Positions 17,752 to 27,204 of a stretch of 64,000 nt of DNA are shown one piece after another. The translations under genes were made by a program, and so were the position numbers. The DNA lies in the NCBI RefSeq assembly GCF_003258515.1, contig NZ_QGEH01000001.1:1178001-1242000 (forward strand). Direction: 5' to 3'. The notes under the pieces were generated by a model that did no database searches, was not told the origin of the DNA, and saw nothing but the letters and a program-made list of their open reading frames with translations. The DNA comes from Marinobacter bohaiensis (lineage in GTDB: Bacteria > Pseudomonadota > Gammaproteobacteria > Pseudomonadales > Oleiphilaceae). Numbering within the stretch: position 1 is the first letter of the stretch; each line of letters begins with the position of its first letter.

Positions 17752-18771
17752 ATGAATAAGAACGTGCTGAGCCTGTTGGTTGCAGGCGCAATGACCGTCC
17801 CCATGGCCGCTCAGGCCGAGATGAACTTCGACGTTGATGCTGATCTTTATGGCTCCATCCGTGCTGGCGTGAATGATTTCAGCGGCGAAGACGCTGAGTT
17901 CACCGACGAGCTGTCCCGTCTCGGGGTCAAGGGTGAAGTGGATATGGGCCTGGATGACGTGAAGGGGATCTTCCACTACGAGGGCCGTCTGCGGGTGGAC
18001 ACCGGTGAATTCGCCGGCTCCGGCGAAGACAATGCCCGTCTCGCCTACGCCGGCGCGAAAGGTAGCTGGGGTACCGTGCAGGGTGGCCGTATGTGGCTGC
18101 CGGGCGCCATCTGGACCCACCTGATGGCCGGCGGCGGTTTCAACGACGTCCAGATCAACGACTCCCACAACGTGCATCACCGCATGCCCAACGCCATCAC
18201 TTACATCTCGCCGAACCTGGGCGGTCTCCAGGCCTCCGCATCGGCGGTGCTGGGCGGTTCCGGCGGGCGTATCGGTGATTCCATCTTCGGCACCGTGGAT
18301 TCCAGCAATTTCGACGACAACGACGAAAACATGGACATCTACGCGGTGGCGTTGCAGTACAACATCGGCGGCTTCCACGTCGGTGCCACACGTACCTCCA
18401 CCAAGCTTGACGATTACGAGGGCGATTACGACGTCAACACCGTCGCGGCGACCTACAAGTTCGACAGCGGCATCTCGCTGGGCGGCCTGTACCAGGACGA
18501 GAGCAACGACACCGGTCAGGGTTCCTTCGAGGACGTGGAGATCTACAACGGCTCGGTCCAGTATGCCTACAAGGATACTTCCGTGCGTGCCATGTACACC
18601 CACCAGGACGTTGACGATGCCGAGAACAACCGGGTATCCCTCGGCGTTCAGCAGATTTTCGGCAAGACCCGTCTGTGGCTCGAATACGCCGATGTCGATA
18701 GCGACAACGGCCTGAAGTACAGTCTGGCCAGTTCCGATCTGATCAGCCTGGGTTTCCGGGTCGATTTCTGA
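17752..18771 (+). CDS. Outer-membrane porin (Gram-negative trimeric type)
   Basis: This 339-aa protein has a signal peptide (residues 1-22, AQA-EMN), alternating beta strands throughout and a terminal Phe (GFRVDF), the sorting signal for outer-membrane barrels. Motifs such as LYGSIRAGVND, WGTVQGGR and NAITYISPNLGGL are typical of general porins. The loops are rich in Asp and Glu, which suits a saline habitat. It may admit aromatic acids, since it sits at the end of the gallate island. Selectivity cannot be told from sequence. Confidence 0.9.
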   Translation: MNKNVLSLLVAGAMTVPMAAQAEMNFDVDADLYGSIRAGVNDFSGEDAEFTDELSRLGVKGEVDMGLDDVKGIFHYEGRLRVDTGEFAGSGEDNARLAYAGAKGSWGTVQGGRMWLPGAIWTHLMAGGGFNDVQINDSHNVHHRMPNAITYISPNLGGLQASASAVLGGSGGRIGDSIFGTVDSSNFDDNDENMDIYAVALQYNIGGFHVGATRTSTKLDDYEGDYDVNTVAATYKFDSGISLGGLYQDESNDTGQGSFEDVEIYNGSVQYAYKDTSVRAMYTHQDVDDAENNRVSLGVQQIFGKTRLWLEYADVDSDNGLKYSLASSDLISLGFRVDF

Positions 18772-18779
18772 TGCGGTCA

Positions 18780-18804
18780 GCGGGAGGGTCCCGGACCCTC
18801 CCGC
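18780..18804. terminator. Hairpin after the porin gene
   Basis: A 9-bp GC stem (GCGGGAGGG with CCCTCCCGC) with a 7-nt loop lies 8 bases after the porin stop. The following T run is weak, so it may end transcription with help or protect the mRNA end. Confidence 0.55.
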
Positions 18805-18893
18805 ACTTCCTTCCTGTTTGCTGTCCTTTCCTTCCCGTCCGTGACGCGCGGCCTTAGCCAAACGGCTTGTCTTCGTGGCATCGGTTTACCCGC

Positions 18894-20159
18894 CTAACGG
18901 GCAATCCTGGCGCGAAAGCGTTTCTTGGCGTCCTTGATCTGCCGATCGATCTCGGTGGCCTGGGTTTTCAGGGTGTCGATGAAAACCTGCTGGGTCCGGG
19001 TGGGGCGCCAGTCCTTGCGCAGGGTGATGCCGATGGGGCGGCTGTTGCCTTCCAGTTCATAGGGCAGTACCCGCAGCGCGCCTTCGTTCAGCTCGCGCTG
19101 GATCTGGTGGACGGAAATCAGCGTCAGCCGGTCGCTGTCCTCGAGTATCGCCCGGCTCAGGTTCTGGGAGCCGGACTCGATCAGCTGTCCGGGGACCGGT
19201 TTGCCGTGATCGGTGAAGATCTTCTCGAAGATGCGTCGGGTGGGCGTGCCTGGCCGGCCGATGACCCAGCCGGATGCCGCCAGGTCGTCGAGGGACAGTG
19301 GGCCGCTGGAGAAATAGGGGTGATCGGGCCGGGCGACAATGACCAGCTCCGACTGGAAGAGCTCGACCTGCACCACGTCGTCGCTAGGCAGCGGTGAGCG
19401 CAGGGCGCCGACGATCAGGTCAATCTCCGCATGGCGCAGGTGATTGAGCAGGTCGTCGTAGTTGCCGTCGAAAATGCTGATGCGGAAATCCGGATAATGA
19501 CTGGAAAAGGCGTTGATGGAGCGGGGCAGCACCGCCGCCCGCGCCAGCGCCATGCTGCCGATGTGCAGATGACCCACTTCCCGGTTCTGCAGGGACTGGA
19601 TTTCGTCGCGACCCTGGGCCACTTCCGAGAAGCCGATCTTGGCGGCACGGATCAGTGACAGCGCGGCCTTGGAAGGTGTGATGCCGGTACTGGTTTTCTC
19701 CAGCAGCTTGATTTCCAGCAGGCTTTCCAGATCCCGTGACGACCGGTACAGCGACGATTGCGACACGCCCAGGTTGCGACCCGCCAGGCTGAAGCTGCGT
19801 GCCGCCGATACGGTGACCAGGGCCCGCAGCTGGGTCGTCGTCAGCAGGTTTATCAACTGACTGGCCCGGGCTCCGGAGCGGTCGCCGCCGATGCGCAGGG
19901 CTTCGCGCAGGCCGTCCTGGATGGTTTCCAGAGCCCGTCGGACCCGCTCGGCAAAAACCTCCCCGGTGGCGGTGAGGTACATGCCATCGCTCTTGCGGTC
20001 GAACAGCCGGGTCTCGAAGCTGGTTTCCAGCTTGGACAGAGCCTGGGTAATCGCCGGTTGGGAGAGATAGACCTGGTTCGTGGCCTTGCTGATGCTCTGG
20101 CATTCGGCAACCGCAAGGAAGGCTCTTAAATGTCTGATGTTGGGGGAATTATTATTCAT
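18894..20159 (-). CDS. LysR-type regulator with two N-terminal HTH domains
   Basis: This 421-aa protein is about 110-120 residues longer than a normal LysR regulator. HTH 1 covers about residues 5-65 (ISKATNQVYLSQPAITQALS). A second LysR-like HTH covers about 107-168 (FSLAGRNLGVSQSSLYRSSR). The effector-binding domain follows at about 190-400. It is divergent from the aaeXAB-type genes, the position held by AaeR in E. coli, so it probably controls aromatic-acid efflux. ATG 20159 is chosen over 20177 because a purine-rich GAAGAGA precedes it. The duplicated DNA-binding module is the odd feature. Confidence 0.85.
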   Translation of the reverse strand: MNNNSPNIRHLRAFLAVAECQSISKATNQVYLSQPAITQALSKLETSFETRLFDRKSDGMYLTATGEVFAERVRRALETIQDGLREALRIGGDRSGARASQLINLLTTTQLRALVTVSAARSFSLAGRNLGVSQSSLYRSSRDLESLLEIKLLEKTSTGITPSKAALSLIRAAKIGFSEVAQGRDEIQSLQNREVGHLHIGSMALARAAVLPRSINAFSSHYPDFRISIFDGNYDDLLNHLRHAEIDLIVGALRSPLPSDDVVQVELFQSELVIVARPDHPYFSSGPLSLDDLAASGWVIGRPGTPTRRIFEKIFTDHGKPVPGQLIESGSQNLSRAILEDSDRLTLISVHQIQRELNEGALRVLPYELEGNSRPIGITLRKDWRPTRTQQVFIDTLKTQATEIDRQIKDAKKRFRARIAR

Positions 20160-20225
20160 TGAAGTCTCTTCGAACATCTTTGCCCAATATAAGGGAAGGG
20201 CAGGGGGCGTTCAATAGAGGCCATT

Positions 20226-20238
20226 GACCGCGGCGGTC
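20226..20238. promoter_or_regulatory. Candidate operator between LysR gene and aaeX
   Basis: A perfect inverted repeat GACCGC-G-GCGGTC sits in the 234-base divergent spacer. Nearby GGCCATTGA and GGCCATCGA form an imperfect direct repeat. Position and symmetry suggest a regulator site. No direct evidence links it to the adjacent protein. Confidence 0.35.
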
Positions 20239-20393
20239 TTGATGGGGGCCATCGATTACGGCCAACGTCAGGTGGTGACTGGCTTGTGCCGGGACGAATC
20301 CCTAGAATAATCGCTCGGGTGAGCCTTCCACTCGCAATCCGTTTGATTTGACTATCCTTTCGGTCAGGTTGGTCGCAAAACGACAGGATTTTC

Positions 20394-20594
20394 ATGCTGC
20401 ACGAACTGGGATTTGGCGGACTGCTGTTCAGTCCATTGGTGGTGTTGGTGCCCCTGGCCTTTCTGATGGCCTTTGTTACCCGCCTGGCACTGCACCAATT
20501 GAACCTGCGACACCTGATCTGGAAAGAAGCCTGGTTCGATGTGGGACTCTTCGTGTGCTATCTGGCACTGGTGATCTATTGGCTGGGGGATTGA
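20394..20594 (+). CDS. DUF1656 small membrane protein (AaeX-like)
   Basis: This 66-aa protein has two transmembrane helices (about residues 10-30 and 45-64) and matches the DUF1656/AaeX pattern, including FSPLVVLVPLAFLMAFVTR. Members sit at the head of AaeAB-type efflux operons. The exact role is unknown. It is followed 8 bases later by the membrane-fusion gene. Confidence 0.88.
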   Translation: MLHELGFGGLLFSPLVVLVPLAFLMAFVTRLALHQLNLRHLIWKEAWFDVGLFVCYLALVIYWLGD

Positions 20595-20602
20595 GCCGAC
20601 TC

Positions 20603-21466
20603 ATGGGCAAGCTTTTACGCATTGGTTTGACGCTGGTTGTGGTTGCGGTGGCGATTCTTGCCGGAACCTGGGTCTGGAACCACTACCTGTATTCGCCCTG
20701 GACCCGTGATGGCCGCATCCGGGCCGATGTGATCACCATTTCCCCGGACGTCTCCGGCTGGGTGACGAATCTGGCGGTGGCCAACAACCGGCCGGTGGCG
20801 CAGGGGGATCTGTTGTTCACCATCGACAACACCCGCTACCAGGCCCAGATTGCCGAGGATGAGGCCCAACTGGCCCAGAAGCGCGCTGCCTGGGAGCTGG
20901 CCAAGCACCAGTACCAACGGCGCCAGCGGCTGACCGACCGCCAGGCTATCAGCGAGGAAGACCTGGAAACCTACCGCATCAACACCGAGTCGGCGAAGGC
21001 GAGCTTTGAGCTGGCCCAGGCCGAGCTGGACTCGGCGCGCATCGATCTGCAACGCACCGAAGTGCATGCGCCGGAGTCCGGTACGGTCAATAACCTGTCA
21101 TTGCGGCAGGGCAACTACGTGAGCAAGGGAACGCCGGTGCTCTCCCTGGTGCGGCAGGGCTCCTTCTACGTGACCGGCTACTTCGAGGAAACCAAGATCC
21201 AGATGATCCACGAAGGCCAGCACGCGAAGATCCGCCTGATGGGCGGCGACCGCACCCTGACCGGCGAGGTGGTCAGCATCGCCAAAGGCGTGGCCGATAC
21301 CAACACCAGCAGCAATGAGCAGTTGCTGCCCCAGGTTCAGCAAACCTTCAACTGGGTGCGCCTGGCGCAGCGGATCCCGGTGGACATCAAGCTGGATCCA
21401 CTGCCCGACGACGTTAACGTCAGCGCCGGCATGACCGTCTCCATCTATCTGGACAGCGACGGGTAA
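20603..21466 (+). CDS. HlyD-family periplasmic adaptor (AaeA-like)
   Basis: This 287-aa protein has an N-terminal membrane anchor (about residues 6-26) and then the biotinyl-lipoyl half-motif VTISPDVSGWV, a coiled-coil hairpin (about 80-150) and beta-barrel. SPWTRDGRIRAD is typical of the AaeA/EmrA-like branch that pairs with FUSC pumps. It links the inner-membrane pump to the outer membrane for export of hydroxybenzoates. ATG 20603 is used. A longer frame from 20348 overlaps the DUF1656 gene. Confidence 0.9.
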   Translation: MGKLLRIGLTLVVVAVAILAGTWVWNHYLYSPWTRDGRIRADVITISPDVSGWVTNLAVANNRPVAQGDLLFTIDNTRYQAQIAEDEAQLAQKRAAWELAKHQYQRRQRLTDRQAISEEDLETYRINTESAKASFELAQAELDSARIDLQRTEVHAPESGTVNNLSLRQGNYVSKGTPVLSLVRQGSFYVTGYFEETKIQMIHEGQHAKIRLMGGDRTLTGEVVSIAKGVADTNTSSNEQLLPQVQQTFNWVRLAQRIPVDIKLDPLPDDVNVSAGMTVSIYLDSDG

Positions 21467-21475
21467 GCCGCGCCC

Positions 21476-23578
21476 ATGACGCTCCATCCCGCCTTCGCGC
21501 AACTGCTGATGCCGCAACGGAGTGCGGTCATCTATGCCTTCAAGGGGGTGATCTCCATGGCGCTGGCCCTGTTTGTGGCCATGTACCTGGAGCTGGACCG
21601 TCCATACTGGGCACTGGTGTCCGCGGTGTTCCTGCAGGTGCGTCCGGAAAGCGGACTGGTCATCGAGAAGGCGATCTGCCAGATCTTCGGGTCCGCCATT
21701 GGCGGGGTGGTGGGCATCCTGATCCTGGCCTACCTGATGCCGTACCCGATGCTGGCGCTGGGCTGCCTGACCCTGTGGATCGGCCTTAACTCCGCCGCCG
21801 GCACCATGATGCACAGCACCAACTTCATCTACGCCTTTGCCATGGCGGGCATGACCGCGGCGCTGGTGGTGATTCTGGTGATGGTCAATGCCAGCACCGC
21901 CAGTAGCCAGTCGGTCTTCGAGATCGCCCAGGCGCGCATCAGTGAGATCACCGTGGGGGCCATCTGCGCGATGCTGGTGAGCCAGCTGCTGTGGCCGGTC
22001 AAGGTCAAGGACGGGCTGCGTGGGCATGCCCGCAACGTCATCAACAAATCCCTCGATTACCTGGCCCTGGAGCTGGATCCGGAAGGCTCTCACGACGACC
22101 GCCACCAGCATGCCGATGAGATTCTCGAGACCCTGATGTTGCTGACCGACGACTCCAGCGCCGTCGTCTACGAGGGGCCCGAAGGACCGGGACGGGCGCG
22201 GGCCTCGAACCTGCTGTGCAACAAAGTGATGTCGCTGCTGGCGGTGGTACAGATCCTGGGGCGTTTCCAGCGGAATCACGCCGAACTGATGACGCCGGCC
22301 TTCCGTGAACTGCTGGCCCGGGTGCGTGAACAGTTCCAGGCCATCGCCGCGACCGACAGCTACGAAGAAGGCTACCGGCTGGCCCAGGCCCTGCGCCGGC
22401 GCCTGCTCCAGTATCGCAGTGACCATGAGGCCAGCTCGCCGATCGAATCGCGCATGACCCAGGCGGCGCTGGAGCTGGTGGCCGACCTGGTGCTGGTGCT
22501 GCGCGCCTACAACGCGCTGGAGAATCGTGACAATACGCTGTTGAAGGCGGCCAAACTCAAGCCCCACCGGGACCTGCTGCTGGGCGCCACCAACGGTTTT
22601 CGCACTGCGCTGGTGTTCCTGATCGGCGCCTTCGTCTGGATGCAGACGGCCAGCTCGGCGGCGCTGATGCTGATGATCCTGCCGGTGGTGTTTTCCATCA
22701 TGTTTGCCCGGTTGCCCCAGGGGATCCAGTCGTTCGTACTCAAGCGGCTGCTGGTCGGGGTCATGTGGGCGATCCCGGTGTCGCTGTTTTTCGCCCTGGG
22801 GCTGCTGGCCCAGAGCAGCGGTGACTTCGAGATTCTGGTGCTGGTGCTGGCCGGACCCTATTTTGCCGGCCTGTTGCTGCTGGCTGAACGACCCACGCTG
22901 CCCTACGGGCTGGGCTTCTGTATCCCGTTCACCATCATCACCCAGCCGGCCAACAACATGAGTTTCAGCATCGACACCTCGGTCAGCACCGCACTCGGGC
23001 TGTTTGTCGGGGTCAGCGTGCTGTTCTGGGTGTTCCGTCTGGTGACACCGCCGGACAGCCTGCTGATGCAACGCCGACTGCTCAAGGCCACCGCTGCCGA
23101 CCTGAAAGACATCGACCGGCATGACCAGCCGGAAGACTGGTTCAACGGCCGCATGGGGGACAGGCTGCTGAAACTGGCGAACTACGACCAGGGGACCGGC
23201 ACCCGTGACCGTTACATGACGGATCTGGGGTTCACCGGGCTGAACCTGGGGCACGTCTCCATCCGGTTGCGCCGCCTGATTGAGGGGCGGCGCACACCCC
23301 AAGTGGAAACGCGTTTGCGGCGTTGGCAGATGGTCCTGGCCGACACCTACCTGCTCAGCGCCCGGGGAGAGGTCAGTTCCGACTTTCGCGAGGCCAGTCA
23401 CGCACTTTTGCGGGCCCTGCACGGCGATGCCGAGGCGGACCCGCAGATCGCCAACGTCGAGGGGATGTTCGAGCGCCTGGCGCTGACCTTCGAACGCACC
23501 GCTCACACCATTGCCGAGGCCACCGGCAAGCGGCTTCCCGCAAACGAACCCGTCGAGGGTAACGCCGCAGCGTCCTGA
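21476..23578 (+). CDS. FUSC-family aromatic-acid efflux pump (AaeB-like)
   Basis: This 700-aa inner-membrane protein has two hydrophobic blocks (about residues 18-170 and 365-520), each followed by a soluble domain, as in AaeB/FUSC proteins. The opening AFKGVISMALALFVAMYLELDRPYWALVSAVFLQ is the family signature. AaeB relieves hydroxylated aromatic-acid stress. Placement next to gallate degradation suggests protection against excess aromatic acid. It begins 9 bases after the adaptor gene. Confidence 0.92.
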   Translation: MTLHPAFAQLLMPQRSAVIYAFKGVISMALALFVAMYLELDRPYWALVSAVFLQVRPESGLVIEKAICQIFGSAIGGVVGILILAYLMPYPMLALGCLTLWIGLNSAAGTMMHSTNFIYAFAMAGMTAALVVILVMVNASTASSQSVFEIAQARISEITVGAICAMLVSQLLWPVKVKDGLRGHARNVINKSLDYLALELDPEGSHDDRHQHADEILETLMLLTDDSSAVVYEGPEGPGRARASNLLCNKVMSLLAVVQILGRFQRNHAELMTPAFRELLARVREQFQAIAATDSYEEGYRLAQALRRRLLQYRSDHEASSPIESRMTQAALELVADLVLVLRAYNALENRDNTLLKAAKLKPHRDLLLGATNGFRTALVFLIGAFVWMQTASSAALMLMILPVVFSIMFARLPQGIQSFVLKRLLVGVMWAIPVSLFFALGLLAQSSGDFEILVLVLAGPYFAGLLLLAERPTLPYGLGFCIPFTIITQPANNMSFSIDTSVSTALGLFVGVSVLFWVFRLVTPPDSLLMQRRLLKATAADLKDIDRHDQPEDWFNGRMGDRLLKLANYDQGTGTRDRYMTDLGFTGLNLGHVSIRLRRLIEGRRTPQVETRLRRWQMVLADTYLLSARGEVSSDFREASHALLRALHGDAEADPQIANVEGMFERLALTFERTAHTIAEATGKRLPANEPVEGNAAAS

Positions 23579-23599
23579 CAGGGGCAGTCGATGCCCCTG
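23579..23599 (+). terminator. Hairpin terminator of the aae operon
   Basis: A perfect 8-bp stem (CAGGGGCA with TGCCCCTG) with a 5-nt loop directly follows the pump stop codon. Only a short TTT run comes after it, so it may be a weak terminator. Confidence 0.55.
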
Positions 23600-24036
23600 C
23601 CATGTTTCCCCGGCATCGGTGATGCCTCTGTACATTCATGCCTTCGTCTTGCCCTCCTTTAACTTGCCCTGAAATCGCCTCGACGTATTGGGTGACAATG
23701 TGACCGCTTTATCTATTGATTGGTTGTTTTATTGTCATGGATTGCGTGCCGATCATCGTCCTTGAATATGTTTTTTATATGTCAGATATACGCTTTATGA
23801 ATGCTTGATAGGAGTATTCGCATATTGCCGGTGACCGAAAATGATTTATCTTTGACGGGTGTTTGACACCAATTTGATGTTTGCGGATTTGCCCCGGGAT
23901 TTTCGGATCATTCCGATGCATTGATCCGGGAACGGCGCCGCCTGGCGCCACATCCAGTCGCTATCCCAACCACCTTCATGCCCTGGTGCATGGCCTTGCG
24001 CCGTTGTCGGGCCGGTTCGCTGTATTGGAAAAGCTG
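23600..24036. other. AT-rich intergenic region
   Basis: This 437-base region is much richer in A and T than its surroundings, especially 23690-23880. It holds no supported ORF. It probably carries the promoter of the following membrane-protein gene. Confidence 0.4.
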
Positions 24037-24723
24037 ATGAAAGAAAACTGGAAAATCATTTATGCCGCTTTGGCGCGTTTTATTCTGGTAGCCGTAGGCT
24101 TTGCGGCGTTATTGGGAATACTGCTTTTTGATATTGTTGTCTTGGGAAACGATATTCCTGAAATATCAGCCACGGAAATATCCCAGGAGTTATTATTGGG
24201 GGCCACGGCGATTCTGTTTCTGATGCTTGGTCGTCACTATCCAGCGCGTCGTGGCTTATACGTCCTGGTGGCCGGGTTCTTTGCAGCCTTTCTGATACGC
24301 GAGCTGGATGCGCTGTTTGATCTGGTCTATCACGGTTTCTGGAAAGTCCCGGCGCTGGCCGTCACCCTGGGCGCGATTGCCTACGCCCGTCGCCAAAAGG
24401 GAACGACGCTCAAGCCTCTGGCTGACTTTGTGCGCTCGCCAGAGTTCACAACCATCGCCTACGGCCTGGCCATCGTGTTCGTTTTCAGCCGCCTGTTCGG
24501 CATGGGTTTCCTGTGGGAGAACGTGATGGGGGCTGGCTTCCAGCGTATCGTCAAGAACGTGGCTGAGGAGGGGGTCGAACTGCTGGGCTATGGTTTCGTG
24601 TTCAGCGGTGCGTTGCGTTATTACCTGTTGAGCCGGAACCCCGGCCAGACCGCGACGGTGTCGCAGGAGCGTGTCGTGATCGATCTCTACAGCGCCTCCG
24701 AGGCTGACCACCAGGCAGCCTGA
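24037..24723 (+). CDS. Predicted six-helix membrane protein, unknown function
   Basis: This 228-aa protein has about six hydrophobic segments (around residues 8-35, 52-66, 75-95, 105-122, 140-162 and 182-200) and a short soluble tail. I do not recognise the family. The first segment is followed by an acidic loop containing SATEISQELLLGA. ATG 24037 has a modest GGAAAAG upstream. A longer frame from 23881 reads through a region that looks non-coding. It lies 260 bases before the siderophore receptor gene, with a Fur-box-like site between, so it is not clearly part of that operon. Confidence 0.75.
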   Translation: MKENWKIIYAALARFILVAVGFAALLGILLFDIVVLGNDIPEISATEISQELLLGATAILFLMLGRHYPARRGLYVLVAGFFAAFLIRELDALFDLVYHGFWKVPALAVTLGAIAYARRQKGTTLKPLADFVRSPEFTTIAYGLAIVFVFSRLFGMGFLWENVMGAGFQRIVKNVAEEGVELLGYGFVFSGALRYYLLSRNPGQTATVSQERVVIDLYSASEADHQAA

Positions 24724-24853
24724 CCGCGCGTTTCATGCGCGTTGTCCGGGGCTCGTCGTTGCCGGCGGGCCCCACTTTCCCTCCAGAACCTCTGTCCGGC
24801 TTCCTGTCGGCCTGTTCCTGCGTCTTCATCTTGAATGTGTGATGTTTGCAGTT

Positions 24854-24872
24854 GTTAATAAGAATATTTAAC
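24854..24872. promoter_or_regulatory. Fur-box-like site upstream of the TonB receptor
   Basis: The 19-base inverted repeat GTTAATAAGAATATTTAAC matches the classical Fur consensus at 13 of 19 positions by my count. It sits 112-130 bases before the receptor start. Iron-responsive repression is a reasonable inference for a siderophore receptor. Confidence 0.55.
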
Positions 24873-24983
24873 ATCTGCGGCTCTTCCGTGATCCGGCTGG
24901 TTGGGCCCGCACGTTGGATTGCGACATTCCCATAACGACGTATCCCATGACGACGTTCCCCATAAAAAAGGAATCCGACAGAC

Positions 24984-27104
24984 ATGATTGCTGTACCCAA
25001 ACGACGTGCCCTATGGCTGGCACCGTTCCTGTCCGGCGCGGTATTGCCCGGCGTTGCTTCCTCCAACACCAACACGAACACGGACGAGCTGGCGCCTTTG
25101 GTGGTCTCCGCCACCCGTAACAAGAGCGTGGAAGGGGAGACGCCTCAGAAAGTCACCGTCATCACCCGTGAGCAGATCGAGCAACAACTGGCCATCACCA
25201 ATGACCCCGGCCAGGTGCTGAGCAACCTGATCCCGTCCTATTCACCCAGCCGGCAAAAGCTATCGAACGCCGGCGAGACCTTTCGCGGCCGTTCCGCGCT
25301 GTTCCTGATTGACGGTGTTCCCCAGACCAATCCGCTGCGTGACAGTGCCCGGGACAGCTATACCATCGACCTGAGCATGGTTGAACGCATCGAGGTCATC
25401 CACGGCGCCAGTGCGGAGCACGGCCTGGGGGCGACCGGCGGTATCATCAACTTCGTGACCAAGCGCGCGGAAAGCGGGTCATTCAACCAGTCCGCCGGTG
25501 TGCAGCTGACCTCGGATGACGACTTCGAGTCCGACGGCCTGGGTTACAAGGCGAATTATCAGGCCAGCGGCCAGAGCGGCCAGTGGGATTACCTGGCGGG
25601 CGGGACCTTCCAGGAGCGGGGCGTTTTCTACGGCGGCGACGACGAGCGCATCGGTGTGGCCTATCCCGGCGAAATACAGAACTCCACCAGCTACGATGTG
25701 ATGGCCAAGCTGGGCTATTGGATCGACGACAACCAGAATGTCGAGTTTTCGGTGAACCGCTTCGATCTGGAAGGCAACGGCGACTACGTGCCCGTCTCCG
25801 GCGACCGCGATGCGGGCATTCCGACCACCGCGGAGAAAGGCGACCCCGACGGCGATCCCGGCTACAACGAGGTGACCACCGCGAGCCTGTCCTACGCCCA
25901 CGGCGACTGGCTGGGTAATCAGGTGGACGCCAAGCTCTACAGCCAGACCTTCCGCGCGCGCTTTGCCACTACCCCGTACTTCCCGTACGACGACGGCAAC
26001 GGCAACACGCTTTACGACCAGACCCGCAATGAGTCGGACAAGCTGGGCGGCAAGTTCACGCTGGTGCGCGACGGGCTGTTCAACGACCGCCTGAAGCTGA
26101 CCACCGGGGTGGACGTGCTGCAGGACGAAACCCGACAGGAGCTGGTGCACACCGGTCGCACGTACGTGCCGGAATCCACCTTCCGTAACTACGCCGCGTT
26201 CCTGCAGGGCGACCTGTCGATCACCAATGATCTGACGCTGCACGGCGGCGCTCGGTACGAGTACGCCGAACTGAACGTCGACACCTACCAGACCATCGAC
26301 CGCAGCAACGTCACCCAGGACAACGTGACCGTCGATGGCGGCAACCCGGACTTCGACGAGACCCTGTTCAACGTCGGCCTGGTCTACAACCTGACCGACT
26401 GGGCGCAGGTCTACGGCAACTACTCGGAAGGTTTCGGTATGCCGGACGTGGGCCGGGTGCTGCGCGGTATCAGCGATCCGGGGCAAGACGTGGACACCCT
26501 GCTGACGCTGCAGCCGATTGTCACCGACAATCGCGAGATCGGCACCCGCTTCAACTGGGACCGTTATGAGCTGGAAATCAGCTACTACGAATCCGACTCC
26601 GACTACGGCGAGCGCCTGACCGAAGTGAACGGCGTCTGGGTCGGTAATCGGGAGAAGACCGAAATCCAGGGTGTGGAAGTCAGCGGCGCCATGCAGGTCA
26701 ACGACGCCCACCGCGTGACCTTGAGCTACGCACACTCCGAGGGGGAGTCGGACACCGACGGTGATGGCGACGTGGATACCGAGCTGACCGGCATCAACAT
26801 CGCACCGGACACCTTCCGTCTGGGCTGGAGCAGCACCTGGACCGAGCGTCTGACCACCCGCTTCCAGGCATTCCACTACCTGGATCGCAACGTCGATAAC
26901 GACGAGCTGGACTTCGACGGTTACACGCTGGTGGACGCGGCCGTGGGCTACCGCCTGCCGAAGGGGCGCATCAGCCTGGGTATCGAGAACCTGACTGACG
27001 AAGACTATGTCACCTACTACTCCCAGGCGGCACGGGTCAGCGACGACTACTACTTCAAGGGACGCGGACGCACCGTGACCCTTGGCTACGCCGTCAACTT
27101 CTGA
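24984..27104 (+). CDS. TonB-dependent ferric-siderophore receptor (IutA-like)
   Basis: This 706-aa outer-membrane receptor has a signal peptide (about residues 1-25), a plug domain (about 40-160; LVVSATRNKS is the TonB-box region, then FRGRSALFLIDGVPQTNPLRD and GATGGIINFVTKR) and a 22-strand barrel ending in VNF. The plug motifs resemble receptors for hydroxycarboxylate/hydroxamate siderophores such as aerobactin. The acidic surface loops suit a saline setting. It faces the convergent permease genes of the same uptake system. The siderophore identity is uncertain, and no biosynthesis genes are present here. Confidence 0.92.
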   Translation: MIAVPKRRALWLAPFLSGAVLPGVASSNTNTNTDELAPLVVSATRNKSVEGETPQKVTVITREQIEQQLAITNDPGQVLSNLIPSYSPSRQKLSNAGETFRGRSALFLIDGVPQTNPLRDSARDSYTIDLSMVERIEVIHGASAEHGLGATGGIINFVTKRAESGSFNQSAGVQLTSDDDFESDGLGYKANYQASGQSGQWDYLAGGTFQERGVFYGGDDERIGVAYPGEIQNSTSYDVMAKLGYWIDDNQNVEFSVNRFDLEGNGDYVPVSGDRDAGIPTTAEKGDPDGDPGYNEVTTASLSYAHGDWLGNQVDAKLYSQTFRARFATTPYFPYDDGNGNTLYDQTRNESDKLGGKFTLVRDGLFNDRLKLTTGVDVLQDETRQELVHTGRTYVPESTFRNYAAFLQGDLSITNDLTLHGGARYEYAELNVDTYQTIDRSNVTQDNVTVDGGNPDFDETLFNVGLVYNLTDWAQVYGNYSEGFGMPDVGRVLRGISDPGQDVDTLLTLQPIVTDNREIGTRFNWDRYELEISYYESDSDYGERLTEVNGVWVGNREKTEIQGVEVSGAMQVNDAHRVTLSYAHSEGESDTDGDGDVDTELTGINIAPDTFRLGWSSTWTERLTTRFQAFHYLDRNVDNDELDFDGYTLVDAAVGYRLPKGRISLGIENLTDEDYVTYYSQAARVSDDYYFKGRGRTVTLGYAVNF

Positions 27105-27151
27105 TCAGGATGATTCGGATTCAGGGATGAATAGCTCGCAGTAACGAACAG

Positions 27152-27184
27152 GCCGGTCTGTTCGGGCCCCCAGGGCGGACCGGC
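27152..27184. terminator. Convergent terminator-like hairpin
   Basis: A 7-bp stem (GCCGGTC with GACCGGC) closes a large loop between the receptor gene and the convergent permease gene. It is followed by a pyrimidine-rich TCTTTCCTCTTT. Bidirectional termination is plausible but weakly supported. Confidence 0.4.
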
Positions 27185-27204
27185 TCTTTCCTCTTTCTCC
27201 TGCC

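Noticed and set aside
17638-18861. 407-codon open frame on the minus strand
   Set aside because: It is antisense to the porin gene, which has a signal peptide and a terminal Phe.
21098-23635. 845-codon open frame on the minus strand
   Set aside because: It lies wholly opposite the adaptor and FUSC pump genes, and its translation is rich in Gln, His and Arg, as expected for the shadow of a high-GC gene. No start signal or known domain is visible.
25479-26876. 465-codon open frame on the minus strand
   Set aside because: It is antisense to the TonB receptor. It is Val/His-rich with no domain.
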